Source of the DNA: Bacteroidota bacterium
GTDB lineage: Bacteria > Bacteroidota > Bacteroidia > AKYH767-A > 2013-40CM-41-45
Direction: 5' to 3'
NCBI GenBank assembly: GCA_026391945.1
Contig: JAPLDA010000023.1
Span: forward strand, 39,740-103,739
DNA length: 64,000 nucleotides
Shown here: one piece after another, positions 38,417-49,330 of the stretch
Numbering within the stretch: the first letter of the stretch is position 1
How the letters are laid out: each line of letters opens with the position of its first letter
Translations under genes and position numbers: made by a program
The notes under the pieces: generated by a model
What the model saw: the letters and a program-made list of their open reading frames with translations, nothing else
Told to the model about the DNA's origin: nothing
Databases searched by the model: none

Positions 38417-40033
38417 ATGAATGGTTCGCCTGAAAAAAAACGCAACACGTTTTTTTTTCGATGGATCATCCATTTATTTTTTTTCAACCCATTTTTCTTT
38501 TTTCAGAATGCCACTGCGCAGGATTCCCTGGTTGCCCGTTATTGTAAATCCATTCTCCCGGAAGAAACCAGGAGTCTTCTTGAGGTACTCACATCCGATT
38601 CGTTGGAAGGAAGAGAAACCGGGAAACCCGGACAGAAGAAAGCGGCAGAATTCATCGCCGGTTATTTTTCTTCGCTGGGCCTGAAGCCGGTTTCACATGG
38701 AACCTTTTTTCAGTACCATCCGTTGTCAATCACTGCGAACCACGGGTTCAACTTCGAAGTGAACCAGCAGTATTTCCTGTTCATGAAAGATTATTTTTAT
38801 TTGGATGGATATGCCGATACCATGATTGTTCTCGACACCATGATATTCGTCGGATATGGTATCAGCGAAGAAAAATACGACGACTATTCAAAGATGAACG
38901 TGACCGGCAAGCCGGTTATGTTTTTCAACGGCGAACCACAAAACAAAAAATATTTACCGGGAGAAAAAACAAAACCAACGGAATGGTCCACCAGCTGGAA
39001 GAAAAAACTGGCGGTGGTCTATGAAAAAAGGCCGTCGCTCGTTTTTATCATCTGCGATTCTCTTGACCTGGTGATTGACTCGTTGAATTACAGCCTGCAC
39101 ATGGAAGAGTTCGGAAGATTAAACCATTCGCCCAATGCCATCCCGGTTATTTTTATTACCCGCGACATGGCCAGGAATTTCTACCCGGAACTTACCGAAG
39201 AAAAACCCGGGGAATCAAAAAACAAAATCGACAGGAGGGGAAAGCCGCAAAGTTTTGTATCAAAATCTTCGGCATTTATCCGGCTTGTCAGCATTACCGG
39301 TCAGTTAAAAGGGCAGAATGTTTTTGGGCTTCTCGAGGGAACCGATAAAAAAGACGAAGCGCTGGTTATCTCGGCGCATTACGATCATCTTGGGAAAGCG
39401 GATTCCGTTTTTTACCCCGGCGCCGATGATGACGGGAGTGGAACGTCTGTTGTTATGGAACTTGCGCAGGTTTTTTTACAGGCACAAAAAGGGGGACACC
39501 CGCCACGAAGAAGCATTTTGTTTTTAATGGTAAGCGGGGAAGAAAAAGGGTTGCTTGGCTCGGAATATTTTGTCACCCATCCACCCGTCCCGTTGAAACA
39601 AATCATCACCGACCTGAACATGGATATGATCGGGCGAACGGATGAAAAACACGACAGCCTTGGTATTCGTGACTACGTGTACATCATCGGCTCCGACAAC
39701 ACAAGCAAAGAGCTTCACGACATCAGTGAAAAAAACAACAGCCTTTACCCAAGACTCCGGCTCGACTACACCTATAATAAGCCCGGCGACCCCAATCGTT
39801 ATTATTACCGGAGCGATCATTACAATTTTGCAAAGAATAAAATTCCCGTGATTTTTTATTTCAACGGAACACACAAAGACTACCACCGCATCACCGACAC
39901 CATTGATAAAATTGATTTTGAAATTCTCTGCAAACGTGCGCAGTTGATTTTTTCTACCGCCTGGGAACTGGTAAACAGGAGCGAACGGGTTCGTCCGGAT
40001 TTCGACAGGGAATTTGAAAAAGCGGACCACTAG
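38417..40033 (+). CDS. M28-family metallopeptidase
   Basis: VISAHYDHLG, GADDDGSGTSVVMELAQ, GEEKGLLGSEYF, NMDMIGR; N-terminal signal. Confidence 0.92.
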   Translation: MNGSPEKKRNTFFFRWIIHLFFFNPFFFFQNATAQDSLVARYCKSILPEETRSLLEVLTSDSLEGRETGKPGQKKAAEFIAGYFSSLGLKPVSHGTFFQYHPLSITANHGFNFEVNQQYFLFMKDYFYLDGYADTMIVLDTMIFVGYGISEEKYDDYSKMNVTGKPVMFFNGEPQNKKYLPGEKTKPTEWSTSWKKKLAVVYEKRPSLVFIICDSLDLVIDSLNYSLHMEEFGRLNHSPNAIPVIFITRDMARNFYPELTEEKPGESKNKIDRRGKPQSFVSKSSAFIRLVSITGQLKGQNVFGLLEGTDKKDEALVISAHYDHLGKADSVFYPGADDDGSGTSVVMELAQVFLQAQKGGHPPRRSILFLMVSGEEKGLLGSEYFVTHPPVPLKQIITDLNMDMIGRTDEKHDSLGIRDYVYIIGSDNTSKELHDISEKNNSLYPRLRLDYTYNKPGDPNRYYYRSDHYNFAKNKIPVIFYFNGTHKDYHRITDTIDKIDFEILCKRAQLIFSTAWELVNRSERVRPDFDREFEKADH

Positions 40034-40126
40034 TTCTCCGGGAAAAACGAACAACACGACTTTCTTTTTTTAAAGAGAATTAACCGCGTCATGTGATCCA
40101 TAAGATCTAAATAGTATTTTCGTGTC

Positions 40127-40648
40127 ATGAACAGCCCACGGATCTTTTTTGTCATCGTGTTTGTATTCCTTCTGCAAAAACAGGCATGGCCGCAACATGC
40201 GCCGGTTTCAGAAGAACAATTCAAAAGTTATTTTCAGCAGCATCGCGACAGCCTCGACCAGATCGAAGGAATCTGGAATGTGAACACCGTACAGGAATAT
40301 TATCGTTACGACACGTTGTACGAAGTAGACAAGATTCCGAAGTCGGTGAAGGTGGCGATCATCAAAAAAGACAACCGGTACGAATCGTTTAATCTTTCCG
40401 GCGAATCGTACGATGTTCAGTTTACTTCATCGGAGATAAACGGCGTGTATTTCTACCGGAATTTTTTCAAGGAGACGAACGAATATTCCAAGGCCAACGC
40501 CGTGATCAGCAAGGCCGGAGAAATGGAATACAACTACGACTTTCCGGACAACTACCTTCAGAAGAAACTGGGCGAAAGTTACGAGGAGGGAACGCGGGTG
40601 GTAAACAAAACCCGGTGGATAAAAATTTTCCCGGACAGGAAAAAATGA
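40127..40648 (+). CDS. Exported hypothetical protein
   Basis: Signal peptide; ATGA overlap with the following S8 peptidase gene. Confidence 0.6.
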   Translation: MNSPRIFFVIVFVFLLQKQAWPQHAPVSEEQFKSYFQQHRDSLDQIEGIWNVNTVQEYYRYDTLYEVDKIPKSVKVAIIKKDNRYESFNLSGESYDVQFTSSEINGVYFYRNFFKETNEYSKANAVISKAGEMEYNYDFPDNYLQKKLGESYEEGTRVVNKTRWIKIFPDRKK

Positions 40649-42270
40649 ACATGACGGGAAGATTTGTTCTTTTTGTTTTGTTAATGATGGCAACAACGCC
40701 GGCGCTTTCACAGCAAAAATATTGGGTCACGTTCACCAACAAACCGGACACTTCATTTGATCCACCCGGTTATTTTGACGAGCGCGCCATTGCACAACGC
40801 CGCCAACAGCAAATACCCATTTACAATTCCTGTGACATCCCGGTAAGCGGATCCTACATTTCACTGGTAAGAACAATTGCCGACTCAGTTTCATACACGA
40901 GCCGATGGCTCAATGGCATCGCCGTTTATGCATCGGCGGCGGCGGTTGATGAAATCAAAAAACTTTCCTGTGTGGCAGGTGTCGAGACGATGAACAATCC
41001 TTCTTTGATGTTATCGGAAAATGAAAAGAACCTGTTTTCGTTTTCAAAAAAAGAAGAAGCGCTTTTGAAATACCAGACCGACCGGCTGCAGGAAAAAAAA
41101 TTCAAAGAGAAAAAGATTGACGGGACAGGCATCCGCATCGCTGTTTTCGATGCGGGATTTCCGGGCGTCGACCGGCACCCGGCATTCGAACACCTAAGAA
41201 AAAACAAAAGAATTATCGCGACATACGATTTTGTCGGAAGGAAAGAATTTGTTTACAATCACCACCCGCACGGAACCATGGTGCTCAGTTGCATTGCGGG
41301 GCTGCGCGACAGCGTCAACTGCGGAATGGCAACGGGCGCGGAATTTTTACTCGCACGAACAGAAATGGCCGGAAGGGAAAATTTCAGCGAAGAAGAAAAC
41401 TGGCTGGCCGCCGCCGAATGGGCCGACCAACACGGCGCGAACATCATCAGCAGTTCGCTGGGATATACGAACGAACGCTATTTTAACAGCGACATGAATG
41501 GTAAAACAAGTCTTGTTGCAAGGGCCGCCGCCATTGCGGCATCCAAAGGGATATTGGTGATCAATGCTGCAGGCAACGAAGGATTGGGTTCGTGGCATTT
41601 TGTGGATACGCCCGGCGATGCCGACAGCGTACTCACCGTTGGCGGAACGGATCCGTTTACGGATGCGCACATTTATTTCAGCTCCTTCGGGCCAACGAGC
41701 GATGGCAGGATGAAACCAAATGTATCTTCTCCCGCCGATGTAATTGCTGCCAATGCAAACGGATGGTCGGAGGTGGAAGGAACGTCATTTTCCACTCCGC
41801 TTGTTGCCGGGTTCGCCGCATGCGTATGGCAGCTAAGCCGCCGCCTGACGAACATGGAAGTGTTTCATGAAATTGAAAAATCATCACACCTCTATCCATA
41901 TTTTGATTATGCTCATGGTTATGGTATCCCGCAGGCCGGTTATTTCACAGGGGAAAAGAAAATAAACGAACCCACTTTTGATTTTGTAATTGTGAACAAT
42001 GATTTGAAGGTGATCTTACGCGAAAGGTTTTCGCAGGCTGGCACAGAAGAGTTTCTTGGGTATGACACGAGACGAAACCTTTACTACAGGATCGATGATA
42101 AGAATGGTGTTGTCCGGTATTATGCAGCCGAACTCGCCGGTGAAAAAGAGGTTCTGCATTATTACATCAGCCAGTTTAAACCCGGGGATAAAATTTCAGT
42201 AAGCTTTGAGGGCTACACGTCTTCTTATACCATTACCGGAAACGAAAATCCAGAGGGGGAAATCAAATAA
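40645..42270 (+). CDS. S8 (subtilisin-like) serine peptidase
   Basis: IRIAVFDAGFPGVD (Asp), HHPHGTMVLSCIAG (His), GTSFSTPLVAGFAA (Ser). Confidence 0.94.
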   Translation: MNMTGRFVLFVLLMMATTPALSQQKYWVTFTNKPDTSFDPPGYFDERAIAQRRQQQIPIYNSCDIPVSGSYISLVRTIADSVSYTSRWLNGIAVYASAAAVDEIKKLSCVAGVETMNNPSLMLSENEKNLFSFSKKEEALLKYQTDRLQEKKFKEKKIDGTGIRIAVFDAGFPGVDRHPAFEHLRKNKRIIATYDFVGRKEFVYNHHPHGTMVLSCIAGLRDSVNCGMATGAEFLLARTEMAGRENFSEEENWLAAAEWADQHGANIISSSLGYTNERYFNSDMNGKTSLVARAAAIAASKGILVINAAGNEGLGSWHFVDTPGDADSVLTVGGTDPFTDAHIYFSSFGPTSDGRMKPNVSSPADVIAANANGWSEVEGTSFSTPLVAGFAACVWQLSRRLTNMEVFHEIEKSSHLYPYFDYAHGYGIPQAGYFTGEKKINEPTFDFVIVNNDLKVILRERFSQAGTEEFLGYDTRRNLYYRIDDKNGVVRYYAAELAGEKEVLHYYISQFKPGDKISVSFEGYTSSYTITGNENPEGEIK

Positions 42271-42279
42271 ACCGGAGCC

Positions 42280-42990
42280 ATGAGAGAAAAATCAATCGTC
42301 ACCATTTTATTTTTGCTGTTCTCTTTGAAAACAGCATCCGGCCAAACCGTTCTCCTGAGTGTTGACAGGGAAAGGGATTCAATTCCACCGGAACGAGGGC
42401 CCAACCTGAAAAAATTTTCACACCTGTTTTTAAATGCCGGCTTCGTTGCCGGCCCGGATAATCCCGGCGCGAGAATTATTTACGGAACATCGGTTGAGTT
42501 TGGCGCAGGAGCAAGGAAGAAATACAAGCTCTCGCCCCTTTATTCAATGGGATGGGAAATCGGGATGAACGGAAAAATATTCAAACAAAAACAGTCGGAA
42601 GGAAAAATATTCCCGGATACGATTTTGAACCGCGTGGAACGCATGGAATTTTCTTCAGTGTACATTTCTTTTTTTAACAGGATTAATTTTGATGTCCACC
42701 GGGGCAATTTCATGGGAACGTTCCTCGACATAGGAATCCGGGGTCACATAAACGTCCTCGTCACGCACCTCACCAAAAACGATCTGCCCGATGGCAGTAA
42801 AATAACTTCTGCAATGACCAACCTGCCCTATACAAGGGATTTGTTTTCCGATGTGTTTGTAAGGGTTGGTAAAAATCATTTTTCATTGTATGCATCGTAC
42901 AGGACTTCGGGCATGTTAAGGACGGTGTATCACTATCCCGAACCGCCCGCATTTACCATTGGTATGGATGCCGGAGTTTTTTGGAATTGA
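42280..42990 (+). CDS. Exported hypothetical protein (outer-membrane-barrel-like)
   Basis: Signal peptide; alternating beta-like pattern. Confidence 0.5.
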   Translation: MREKSIVTILFLLFSLKTASGQTVLLSVDRERDSIPPERGPNLKKFSHLFLNAGFVAGPDNPGARIIYGTSVEFGAGARKKYKLSPLYSMGWEIGMNGKIFKQKQSEGKIFPDTILNRVERMEFSSVYISFFNRINFDVHRGNFMGTFLDIGIRGHINVLVTHLTKNDLPDGSKITSAMTNLPYTRDLFSDVFVRVGKNHFSLYASYRTSGMLRTVYHYPEPPAFTIGMDAGVFWN

Positions 42991-43018
42991 TTTCACTCCT
43001 TTTGTTTACATTTCGATC

Positions 43019-43933
43019 ATGAAAAGAAGACTGATCAAAACGTTTCTTGCCGCCGTGTTGCTCCTGAGGCTTGGGCTTCCGGCACAAGCACAGCCTGGCG
43101 CCGGAACAACAGCGCTCATCGTGATTGCCCATCCCGATGATGAAACAGGTTTTGCCGCCACAGTGTACAAGATCACGCATGAATTACATGGCCATGTTGA
43201 CCTTGCATTGATTACCAACGGCGAAGGCGGATACAAATACTCCACGCTTGCCGAAGACTATTATCACCTGGAACTCACCGATGAAAAAACAGGAAGGGAA
43301 AATCTTCCGAGGATCAGGAAGGAAGAGCTGATGAATGCAGGTAAAATCATCGGCATCCGGAATTATTTTTTCCTGGATCAGTGGGACAGGAAATATACGA
43401 CCGACGAACGCGATCCGCTGGACACGGCATGGGATGTGGCACTCGTGAGGAAGCGGCTGATTGAAATCATGACAAAAACGAACTATGATTTTGTGTTTTG
43501 CCTGTTGCCCGTTTTGGAGACTCACGGCCACCACAAAGCCGCCACCATCCTTGCCCTGGAGACCATCAACAAGTTACCGCCGGAACACCGTCCCGTTATT
43601 CTTGGCGTAACGGATTCGGAAAAAAACGACACCACGAAAACAACGTTTGTCCGGCTGAAAGAATATTCCGTCACCGCCGTTGATACGAACATCGCCCCAT
43701 TCAAACTTGACCGTACCACGAAGTTTGGTTTTAAGAATTCGCTCGACTATAAAATCATTGTCAACTGGGAAATAGCGGAACACAAATCCCAGGGAACGAT
43801 GCAGCTCGGAATGAACCGCGGGGATTTTGAAAACTTCTGGTATTTTAAACTGAACGGAGAACGGGGCCTGGAAAAAACTAAAACGCTTTTTGAAGAGCTA
43901 AAAAAAATTCCGTATCCATCAAAGACTTATTGA
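43019..43933 (+). CDS. PIG-L family deacetylase
   Basis: LIVIAHPDDETGFAAT and LPVLETHGHHKAATILALE. Confidence 0.9.
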   Translation: MKRRLIKTFLAAVLLLRLGLPAQAQPGAGTTALIVIAHPDDETGFAATVYKITHELHGHVDLALITNGEGGYKYSTLAEDYYHLELTDEKTGRENLPRIRKEELMNAGKIIGIRNYFFLDQWDRKYTTDERDPLDTAWDVALVRKRLIEIMTKTNYDFVFCLLPVLETHGHHKAATILALETINKLPPEHRPVILGVTDSEKNDTTKTTFVRLKEYSVTAVDTNIAPFKLDRTTKFGFKNSLDYKIIVNWEIAEHKSQGTMQLGMNRGDFENFWYFKLNGERGLEKTKTLFEELKKIPYPSKTY

Positions 43934-43988
43934 CGCCGCCGGGACAAATGAATAAACGATACCCGGAAAACAACTACCCTTTTCTGAA

Positions 43989-45341
43989 ATGAAACACCTC
44001 ACCCGTTCATTGAACCTGAAACAGGCCACCGCCATCAACATGATTGACATGGTGGGCATTGGTCCGTTTGTGACCATCCCGCTGGTGATGGCATCCATGC
44101 ATGGTCCGCCATCGCTGTTCGCCTGGCTGCTGGGTGCGCTGCTGGCGGTATGTGATGGTTTCGTCTGGGCAGAACTGGGAGCAAAATACCCCGAGGCCGG
44201 AGGGAGTTATGTTTTCCTGAGAAAGCTGTTCGGAGAAAAAAAGTGGGGCTCGCTTTTTTCATTTCTGTATTTATGGCAAACCACGATACAGGCGCCATTG
44301 GTCATTGCTTCCGGTGCGATTGGTTTTTCGGAATACTTTACATACCTCGTTCCGCTGGATGACCTTCAGCGAAAAATGGTTTCCGGTGCACTGATCGTCA
44401 TTCTCTATATTTTGCTTTACAGGAAAATTTCAGACGTCGGAAAAATTTCCGTCGCATTGTGGGCGGGCGTGATCATTACTTTGTTGTGGCTGATATTTTC
44501 CGGCATCACGCATTTTAATTTCCAGCGGACATTTGATTTTTCTTTTTCGGATTTCGGCAGCTCCGGGTTGTTTTCAGTCATTCTCGGACAGGCGACGGTG
44601 AAAACGATCTATTGTTATCTGGGTTATTATAATGTATGTCATTTGGGAGGTGAAATAAAAAATCCCGTAAAAAATATTCCCCGAAGTATTTTTATTTCCA
44701 TTGCCGGCATCAGTGTTTTGTACCTGTTGATGCAGGTCAGTATTCTCAGCGTGATTTCGCCGGGCAGCATAAAAGATCCGAAGCATGTCGTCAGCACCTT
44801 TTTTGAAATACTCTATGGCCAGCCGGCGGCCAACGTGGCAACGATCCTTATATTATGGATAGCGCTGGCCTCTCTTTTTTCTGTGATACTCGGTTATTCA
44901 AGGGTTCCTTATGCCGCCGCCGTGGACGGAAATTATTTTTCAATATTCAGCAAGGTGCATCCGACAAAAAATTTTCCACATGTTTCATTGACGATTCTGT
45001 GCGCTGTTGCCTTCGTGTTCAGTTTGCTTTTCCGGCTGAAGGAGGTGATCAGCACCATCGTGGTGATCAGGATATTCATCCAGTTCATCAGCCAGGCTGT
45101 CGGTGTGATGTTGCTTCGAACTAAAAAGGAAAAAACAACGCTGCCGTTCCGGATGTGGCTCTTTCCGGTGCCGGCGGTTCTTGCCATCCTGATCTGGCTC
45201 TTTGTTTTTTTCTCCTCCGAATACATATATATATGGTACGCAACCGCAGTGCTGGCGTCGGGCATCCTGTTGTTCCTGGCATACACCAAAAGAAAAGGTG
45301 TGTGGCCGTTCGTTTACACGGACAAAACAAGCAGCGCATAG
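43989..45341 (+). CDS. APC-superfamily amino acid permease
   Basis: About 12 TM helices; GPFVTIPLVMA, WAELGAKYPEAGGSYVFLRKLFGE. Confidence 0.9.
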   Translation: MKHLTRSLNLKQATAINMIDMVGIGPFVTIPLVMASMHGPPSLFAWLLGALLAVCDGFVWAELGAKYPEAGGSYVFLRKLFGEKKWGSLFSFLYLWQTTIQAPLVIASGAIGFSEYFTYLVPLDDLQRKMVSGALIVILYILLYRKISDVGKISVALWAGVIITLLWLIFSGITHFNFQRTFDFSFSDFGSSGLFSVILGQATVKTIYCYLGYYNVCHLGGEIKNPVKNIPRSIFISIAGISVLYLLMQVSILSVISPGSIKDPKHVVSTFFEILYGQPAANVATILILWIALASLFSVILGYSRVPYAAAVDGNYFSIFSKVHPTKNFPHVSLTILCAVAFVFSLLFRLKEVISTIVVIRIFIQFISQAVGVMLLRTKKEKTTLPFRMWLFPVPAVLAILIWLFVFFSSEYIYIWYATAVLASGILLFLAYTKRKGVWPFVYTDKTSSA

Positions 45342-45436
45342 TTATTAACACTTGCCGTTGATAAAGACAATAAAAGAGTGACGATACCGGAAACTTTTTT
45401 CCGGCACATCAGGTTAAATTTGTAAACATTAAAATC

Positions 45437-45700
45437 ATGAAAAAGTCTATGAGCCTTACAAAAGAACAGAAGCAAGACCTGGGAAAACTGAGTACATATT
45501 TTGAAAAAATAGAACAGCTGGCGGCCAAGAACGGCATCGACCTCGATGTGTTTATGTCGGAATACAAGGACGACGGCTATGCTGTTTATGCCACCGAAAA
45601 CATTGAGATAAAAGACAAAACAGATAAGAGGAAAAAGGTTTTTGAAAAAGCAGGCAAGGAAAAATCAACCGAAAAACACCCCGTTTCAAAAGGGCTTTGA
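45437..45700 (+). CDS. Small hypothetical protein
   Basis: ORF with TAAATTTG promoter-like box at 45415-45422 upstream and terminator downstream. Confidence 0.45.
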   Translation: MKKSMSLTKEQKQDLGKLSTYFEKIEQLAAKNGIDLDVFMSEYKDDGYAVYATENIEIKDKTDKRKKVFEKAGKEKSTEKHPVSKGL

Positions 45701-45749
45701 TTTTTCTTTTTGACATTCAACCGTCTGCGACCAGCCATCCGCTTTTTCC

Positions 45750-45787
45750 AAACCCGTTCTGTGAAAACCAGGACGGGTTTTCTTTTT
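45750..45787 (+). terminator. Rho-independent terminator
   Basis: AAACCCGTTCT-GTGAAAACC-AGGACGGGTTT followed by TCTTTTT. Confidence 0.8.
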
Positions 45788-45823
45788 ATGACGAATGTGG
45801 TTTTCGTGTTTCACATTTAATTT

Positions 45824-45831
45824 TACTTTTG
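45824..45831 (+). promoter_or_regulatory. Bacteroidota -7 promoter box upstream of nuoL
   Basis: TACTTTTG (TAnnTTTG) 21 nt before the ATG; no clear -33 element. Confidence 0.35.
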
Positions 45832-45852
45832 CCCGCACAATAAGAAAATCCC

Positions 45853-47745
45853 ATGTTGCAATTGGTTTGGCTGATACCCGTTTTGCCGCTCATTGGTTTT
45901 TTAGCGATTGGTTTATTTCAAAAAAAATTTACCGGAAAATCGGCCGGAATAATCGCCTCCGCAACCGTTTTTATTTCTTTTGTCATTTCCTGCGGACTTT
46001 TTTTTCAATTATCATCCGCCCAAACAATTGACTATTTTGATTGGATAAATGTCGGATCGTTAAAAATTCCAATATCATTTCTGATTGATCCGGTTTCCAT
46101 CGTCATGCTGCTGATCATTACCGGAGTTGGTTTTTTGATTCATGTTTATTCCATTGGATACATGGGTCACGATGAGGGCTTCGCAAGATTTTTTTCCTAC
46201 ATGAACCTGTTTATCTTCTTCATGCTGATCCTTGTGATGGGAAGTAATTATGTGCTGATGTTTGCCGGATGGGAAGGCGTGGGGTTGTGTTCTTACCTGT
46301 TGATTGGCTTCTGGTTTAAGAATAACAACTACAACAAAGCCGCGAACAAGGCTTTCATCATGAACAGGATGGGTGACCTGGGATTTTTGCTCGGGATCAT
46401 TCTTATCTATGTGACGTTTGGAAGTGTCCGTTTCAGTGAAGTTTTTTCTGGTGCGGCAAAGTTGCCCGACAACCAGCCCGTGATTGTTGCCATTACCATG
46501 TTGCTGTTTATCGGTGCCATGGGAAAGAGTGCGCAGATTCCATTGTACACCTGGCTTCCCGATGCCATGGCCGGACCAACGCCCGTTTCTGCACTCATCC
46601 ACGCCGCCACGATGGTAACAGCCGGCATTTACATGGTGGTGCGAAGCAATATTTTGTACTCCATCGCTCCGCCCACACTTGAATTTATTACCGTCATCGG
46701 AACGGCAACGGCCATTTTTTCTGCAACCATTGCACTCACGCAAACAGACATTAAAAAAGTCCTTGCTTATTCTACCGTATCACAGCTTGGTTATATGTTC
46801 GTTGCACTTGGCGTCGGCGCGTATTCGACCGGTTTGTTTCACGTGACAACGCATGCATTTTTTAAAGCATTGTTATTCCTTGCCGCAGGAAGTGTGATTC
46901 ATGCCATGAGCGGCGAACAGGATATCCGGAACATGGGCGGATTGAAAAAGAAATTACCCATTACACACTTTGTTTTTTTGGTTGGTGTACTTGCCATCAG
47001 CGGCATTCCGCCGTTTGCCGGATTTTTCTCGAAAGATGAAATTCTTGCCATGGCGGGTGTTCAAAGCAAGCCCCTGTTTATTTTGCTTGCCGTCACCTCT
47101 GTTCTCACCGCCGTCTATATGTTCAGGTTGTACTTCATGACTTTTTTCGGAAGCTTCCGGGGAACACACGACCAGGAACACCACCTTCATGAATCGCCGT
47201 CGGTGATGACGATGCCGCTGATTGTGCTCGCCATATTGTCGGCGCTCGGCGGGTTCCTCGGCTTGCCTTCTGTATTCAGCGAACACCACCTTTTTAAAAA
47301 CTATCTGTCATCATCATTAACGGTTCCCTCAAGCGTTATTCACTCTGAGCCGAGTCATTATTTTGAATGGGCGATGATACTGGTATCCATCATCACGCTG
47401 ATCATCCTTATCGCCATTACTTACAACCGGTATGTAAAGAAAGGATATGTTACGCCTCTTGCCGAAATCAACTTCAGCAAAACATTTAAGACCTTGTATC
47501 ACAAATATTATGTGGATGAAATTTATGAAGCGCTGATTGTAAAACCACTGTATTGGCTGAGCGACATGTTCTACAAGGTGTTCGATCTGAAAATTATTGA
47601 CGGAACGGTGAACAGTGTAAACAAAGGTGTTAACGCGGCAAGCAGTACGCTCCGCCTGATGCAAACCGGCAACATCGGGTTTTACATATTTGCAATGGTG
47701 GTGGGAGTGATCCTGATGTTGATTTACAATTTATATGGAAAATAA
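45853..47745 (+). CDS. nuoL: NADH-quinone oxidoreductase subunit L
   Basis: FAGWEGVGLCSYLLIGFW, TWLPDAMAGPTPVSALIHAATMVTAGIYMV; 630 aa. Confidence 0.95.
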   Translation: MLQLVWLIPVLPLIGFLAIGLFQKKFTGKSAGIIASATVFISFVISCGLFFQLSSAQTIDYFDWINVGSLKIPISFLIDPVSIVMLLIITGVGFLIHVYSIGYMGHDEGFARFFSYMNLFIFFMLILVMGSNYVLMFAGWEGVGLCSYLLIGFWFKNNNYNKAANKAFIMNRMGDLGFLLGIILIYVTFGSVRFSEVFSGAAKLPDNQPVIVAITMLLFIGAMGKSAQIPLYTWLPDAMAGPTPVSALIHAATMVTAGIYMVVRSNILYSIAPPTLEFITVIGTATAIFSATIALTQTDIKKVLAYSTVSQLGYMFVALGVGAYSTGLFHVTTHAFFKALLFLAAGSVIHAMSGEQDIRNMGGLKKKLPITHFVFLVGVLAISGIPPFAGFFSKDEILAMAGVQSKPLFILLAVTSVLTAVYMFRLYFMTFFGSFRGTHDQEHHLHESPSVMTMPLIVLAILSALGGFLGLPSVFSEHHLFKNYLSSSLTVPSSVIHSEPSHYFEWAMILVSIITLIILIAITYNRYVKKGYVTPLAEINFSKTFKTLYHKYYVDEIYEALIVKPLYWLSDMFYKVFDLKIIDGTVNSVNKGVNAASSTLRLMQTGNIGFYIFAMVVGVILMLIYNLYGK

Positions 47746-47794
47746 AATAAGGCCGAAAATTTTTTAACAGAAACAATACTTTCGAGACTCATAG

Positions 47795-49252
47795 ATGATT
47801 TCGCTCCTGATATTTTTCCCTTTGCTTGCTGCTGTTGCAACCATGCTGGTTCCGCAAGGAGCTAAGAATGCAAAGTTGGTGGCGCTCACGGCGGCTGTAT
47901 TGGAATTTATTTTAAGTATTGCGATTGTATTTCAATTCAACCCTGCGGCAGGAAGACAATTCACCGAGGACTATTGGTGGGTGGCATCGCTTGGCATCAG
48001 TTACAAAGTCGGAATGGACGGCATCAGCATGTTGCTTGTGCTTCTTACAACATTCCTCGTTCCGTTGATCATTCTGTCCTCGTTCAGGCATCAATACAAA
48101 AATCCATCGCTGTTTTATTCGCTCATCCTCATCATGCAGTCGGCGCTGGTCGGCGTGTTCGTTTCCCTTGACGGATTTTTATTTTATGTGTTCTGGGAGT
48201 TGGCGTTGATCCCGATTTACCTCATCTGCCTGATGTGGGGAGGTAAAGACCGCGTTCGCATCACCCTTAAGTTTTTTATTTATACACTCTTCGGAAGCTT
48301 GCTGATGCTGGTGGCACTCATTTATCTCTACCTGCAGACGCCCGGCAACCATACGTTCGATATCAATGCACTGTATTCACTGCACCTGTCGGCATCAGAA
48401 CAGTCCTGGATTTTCTGGGCATTCTTTATTGCGTTTGCGATCAAGATGCCGGTTTTCCCGTTTCACACATGGCAGCCCGATACCTATACCGATTCACCGA
48501 CACCGGGCACCATGCTGCTTTCGGGCATCATGTTGAAGATGGGAATTTACGGAGTCATTCGCTGGCTGCTGCCGATGGTTCCGCTGGGTGTTCATGAATG
48601 GGGAACTACGGCCATGATACTTTCTGTTATCGGAGTTGTGTATGCATCCTGTATTGCGCTCGTGCAAAAAGATTTCAAACGACTGATCGCCTATTCCAGC
48701 ATCGCACACGTAGGATTGATTTCGGCCGGAATTTTTTCACTCACCGTTCAGGGTTTCCAGGGCGGAATGATCCAGATGCTGAGCCACGGTATCAATGTGG
48801 TTGGAATGTTCTTTATCGCCGACATCATCATGTCGAGAATGAATACCCGCACCATGAGCGAATTGGGGGGAATAAGAAATACGGCTCCCGTATTTGCAAC
48901 ATTCTTTGTCATCATCCTGCTGGCAACAGTTGCATTGCCACTTACCAACGGATTTATCGGAGAATTTTTATTGATCAACGGAATCTACCAGTACAGCACC
49001 TGGATGGCGGCAGTAGCCGGACTGACGATCATATTGGGCGCCGTTTATATGCTGACGGCTTACCAGAAAATTTCTCTTGGCGAAAAAAATAAACTGACAG
49101 AAACATTCAGCGACATCACCACATCGGAAAAACTGGTTTTGGTTCCGCTCGTGGTGATGATATTCTGGATCGGGATTTATCCCAAACCATTCCTTGATAT
49201 TGCAGAGCCATCGGTGAAGGCGTTGTTATCTGTAATTCACGGTGCGGGATAA
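47795..49252 (+). CDS. nuoM: NADH-quinone oxidoreductase subunit M
   Basis: FWELALIPIYLICLMWGG; FPFHTWQPDTYTDSPTPGTMLLSGIMLKMG; IAYSSIAHVGL. Confidence 0.95.
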   Translation: MISLLIFFPLLAAVATMLVPQGAKNAKLVALTAAVLEFILSIAIVFQFNPAAGRQFTEDYWWVASLGISYKVGMDGISMLLVLLTTFLVPLIILSSFRHQYKNPSLFYSLILIMQSALVGVFVSLDGFLFYVFWELALIPIYLICLMWGGKDRVRITLKFFIYTLFGSLLMLVALIYLYLQTPGNHTFDINALYSLHLSASEQSWIFWAFFIAFAIKMPVFPFHTWQPDTYTDSPTPGTMLLSGIMLKMGIYGVIRWLLPMVPLGVHEWGTTAMILSVIGVVYASCIALVQKDFKRLIAYSSIAHVGLISAGIFSLTVQGFQGGMIQMLSHGINVVGMFFIADIIMSRMNTRTMSELGGIRNTAPVFATFFVIILLATVALPLTNGFIGEFLLINGIYQYSTWMAAVAGLTIILGAVYMLTAYQKISLGEKNKLTETFSDITTSEKLVLVPLVVMIFWIGIYPKPFLDIAEPSVKALLSVIHGAG

Positions 49253-49330
49253 ATGGTAATTAAAAACAATTGGATGTATAAAGTTGGATACAATGATGTT
49301 CGATTTACAGCATTCAATCTTCAATAATAA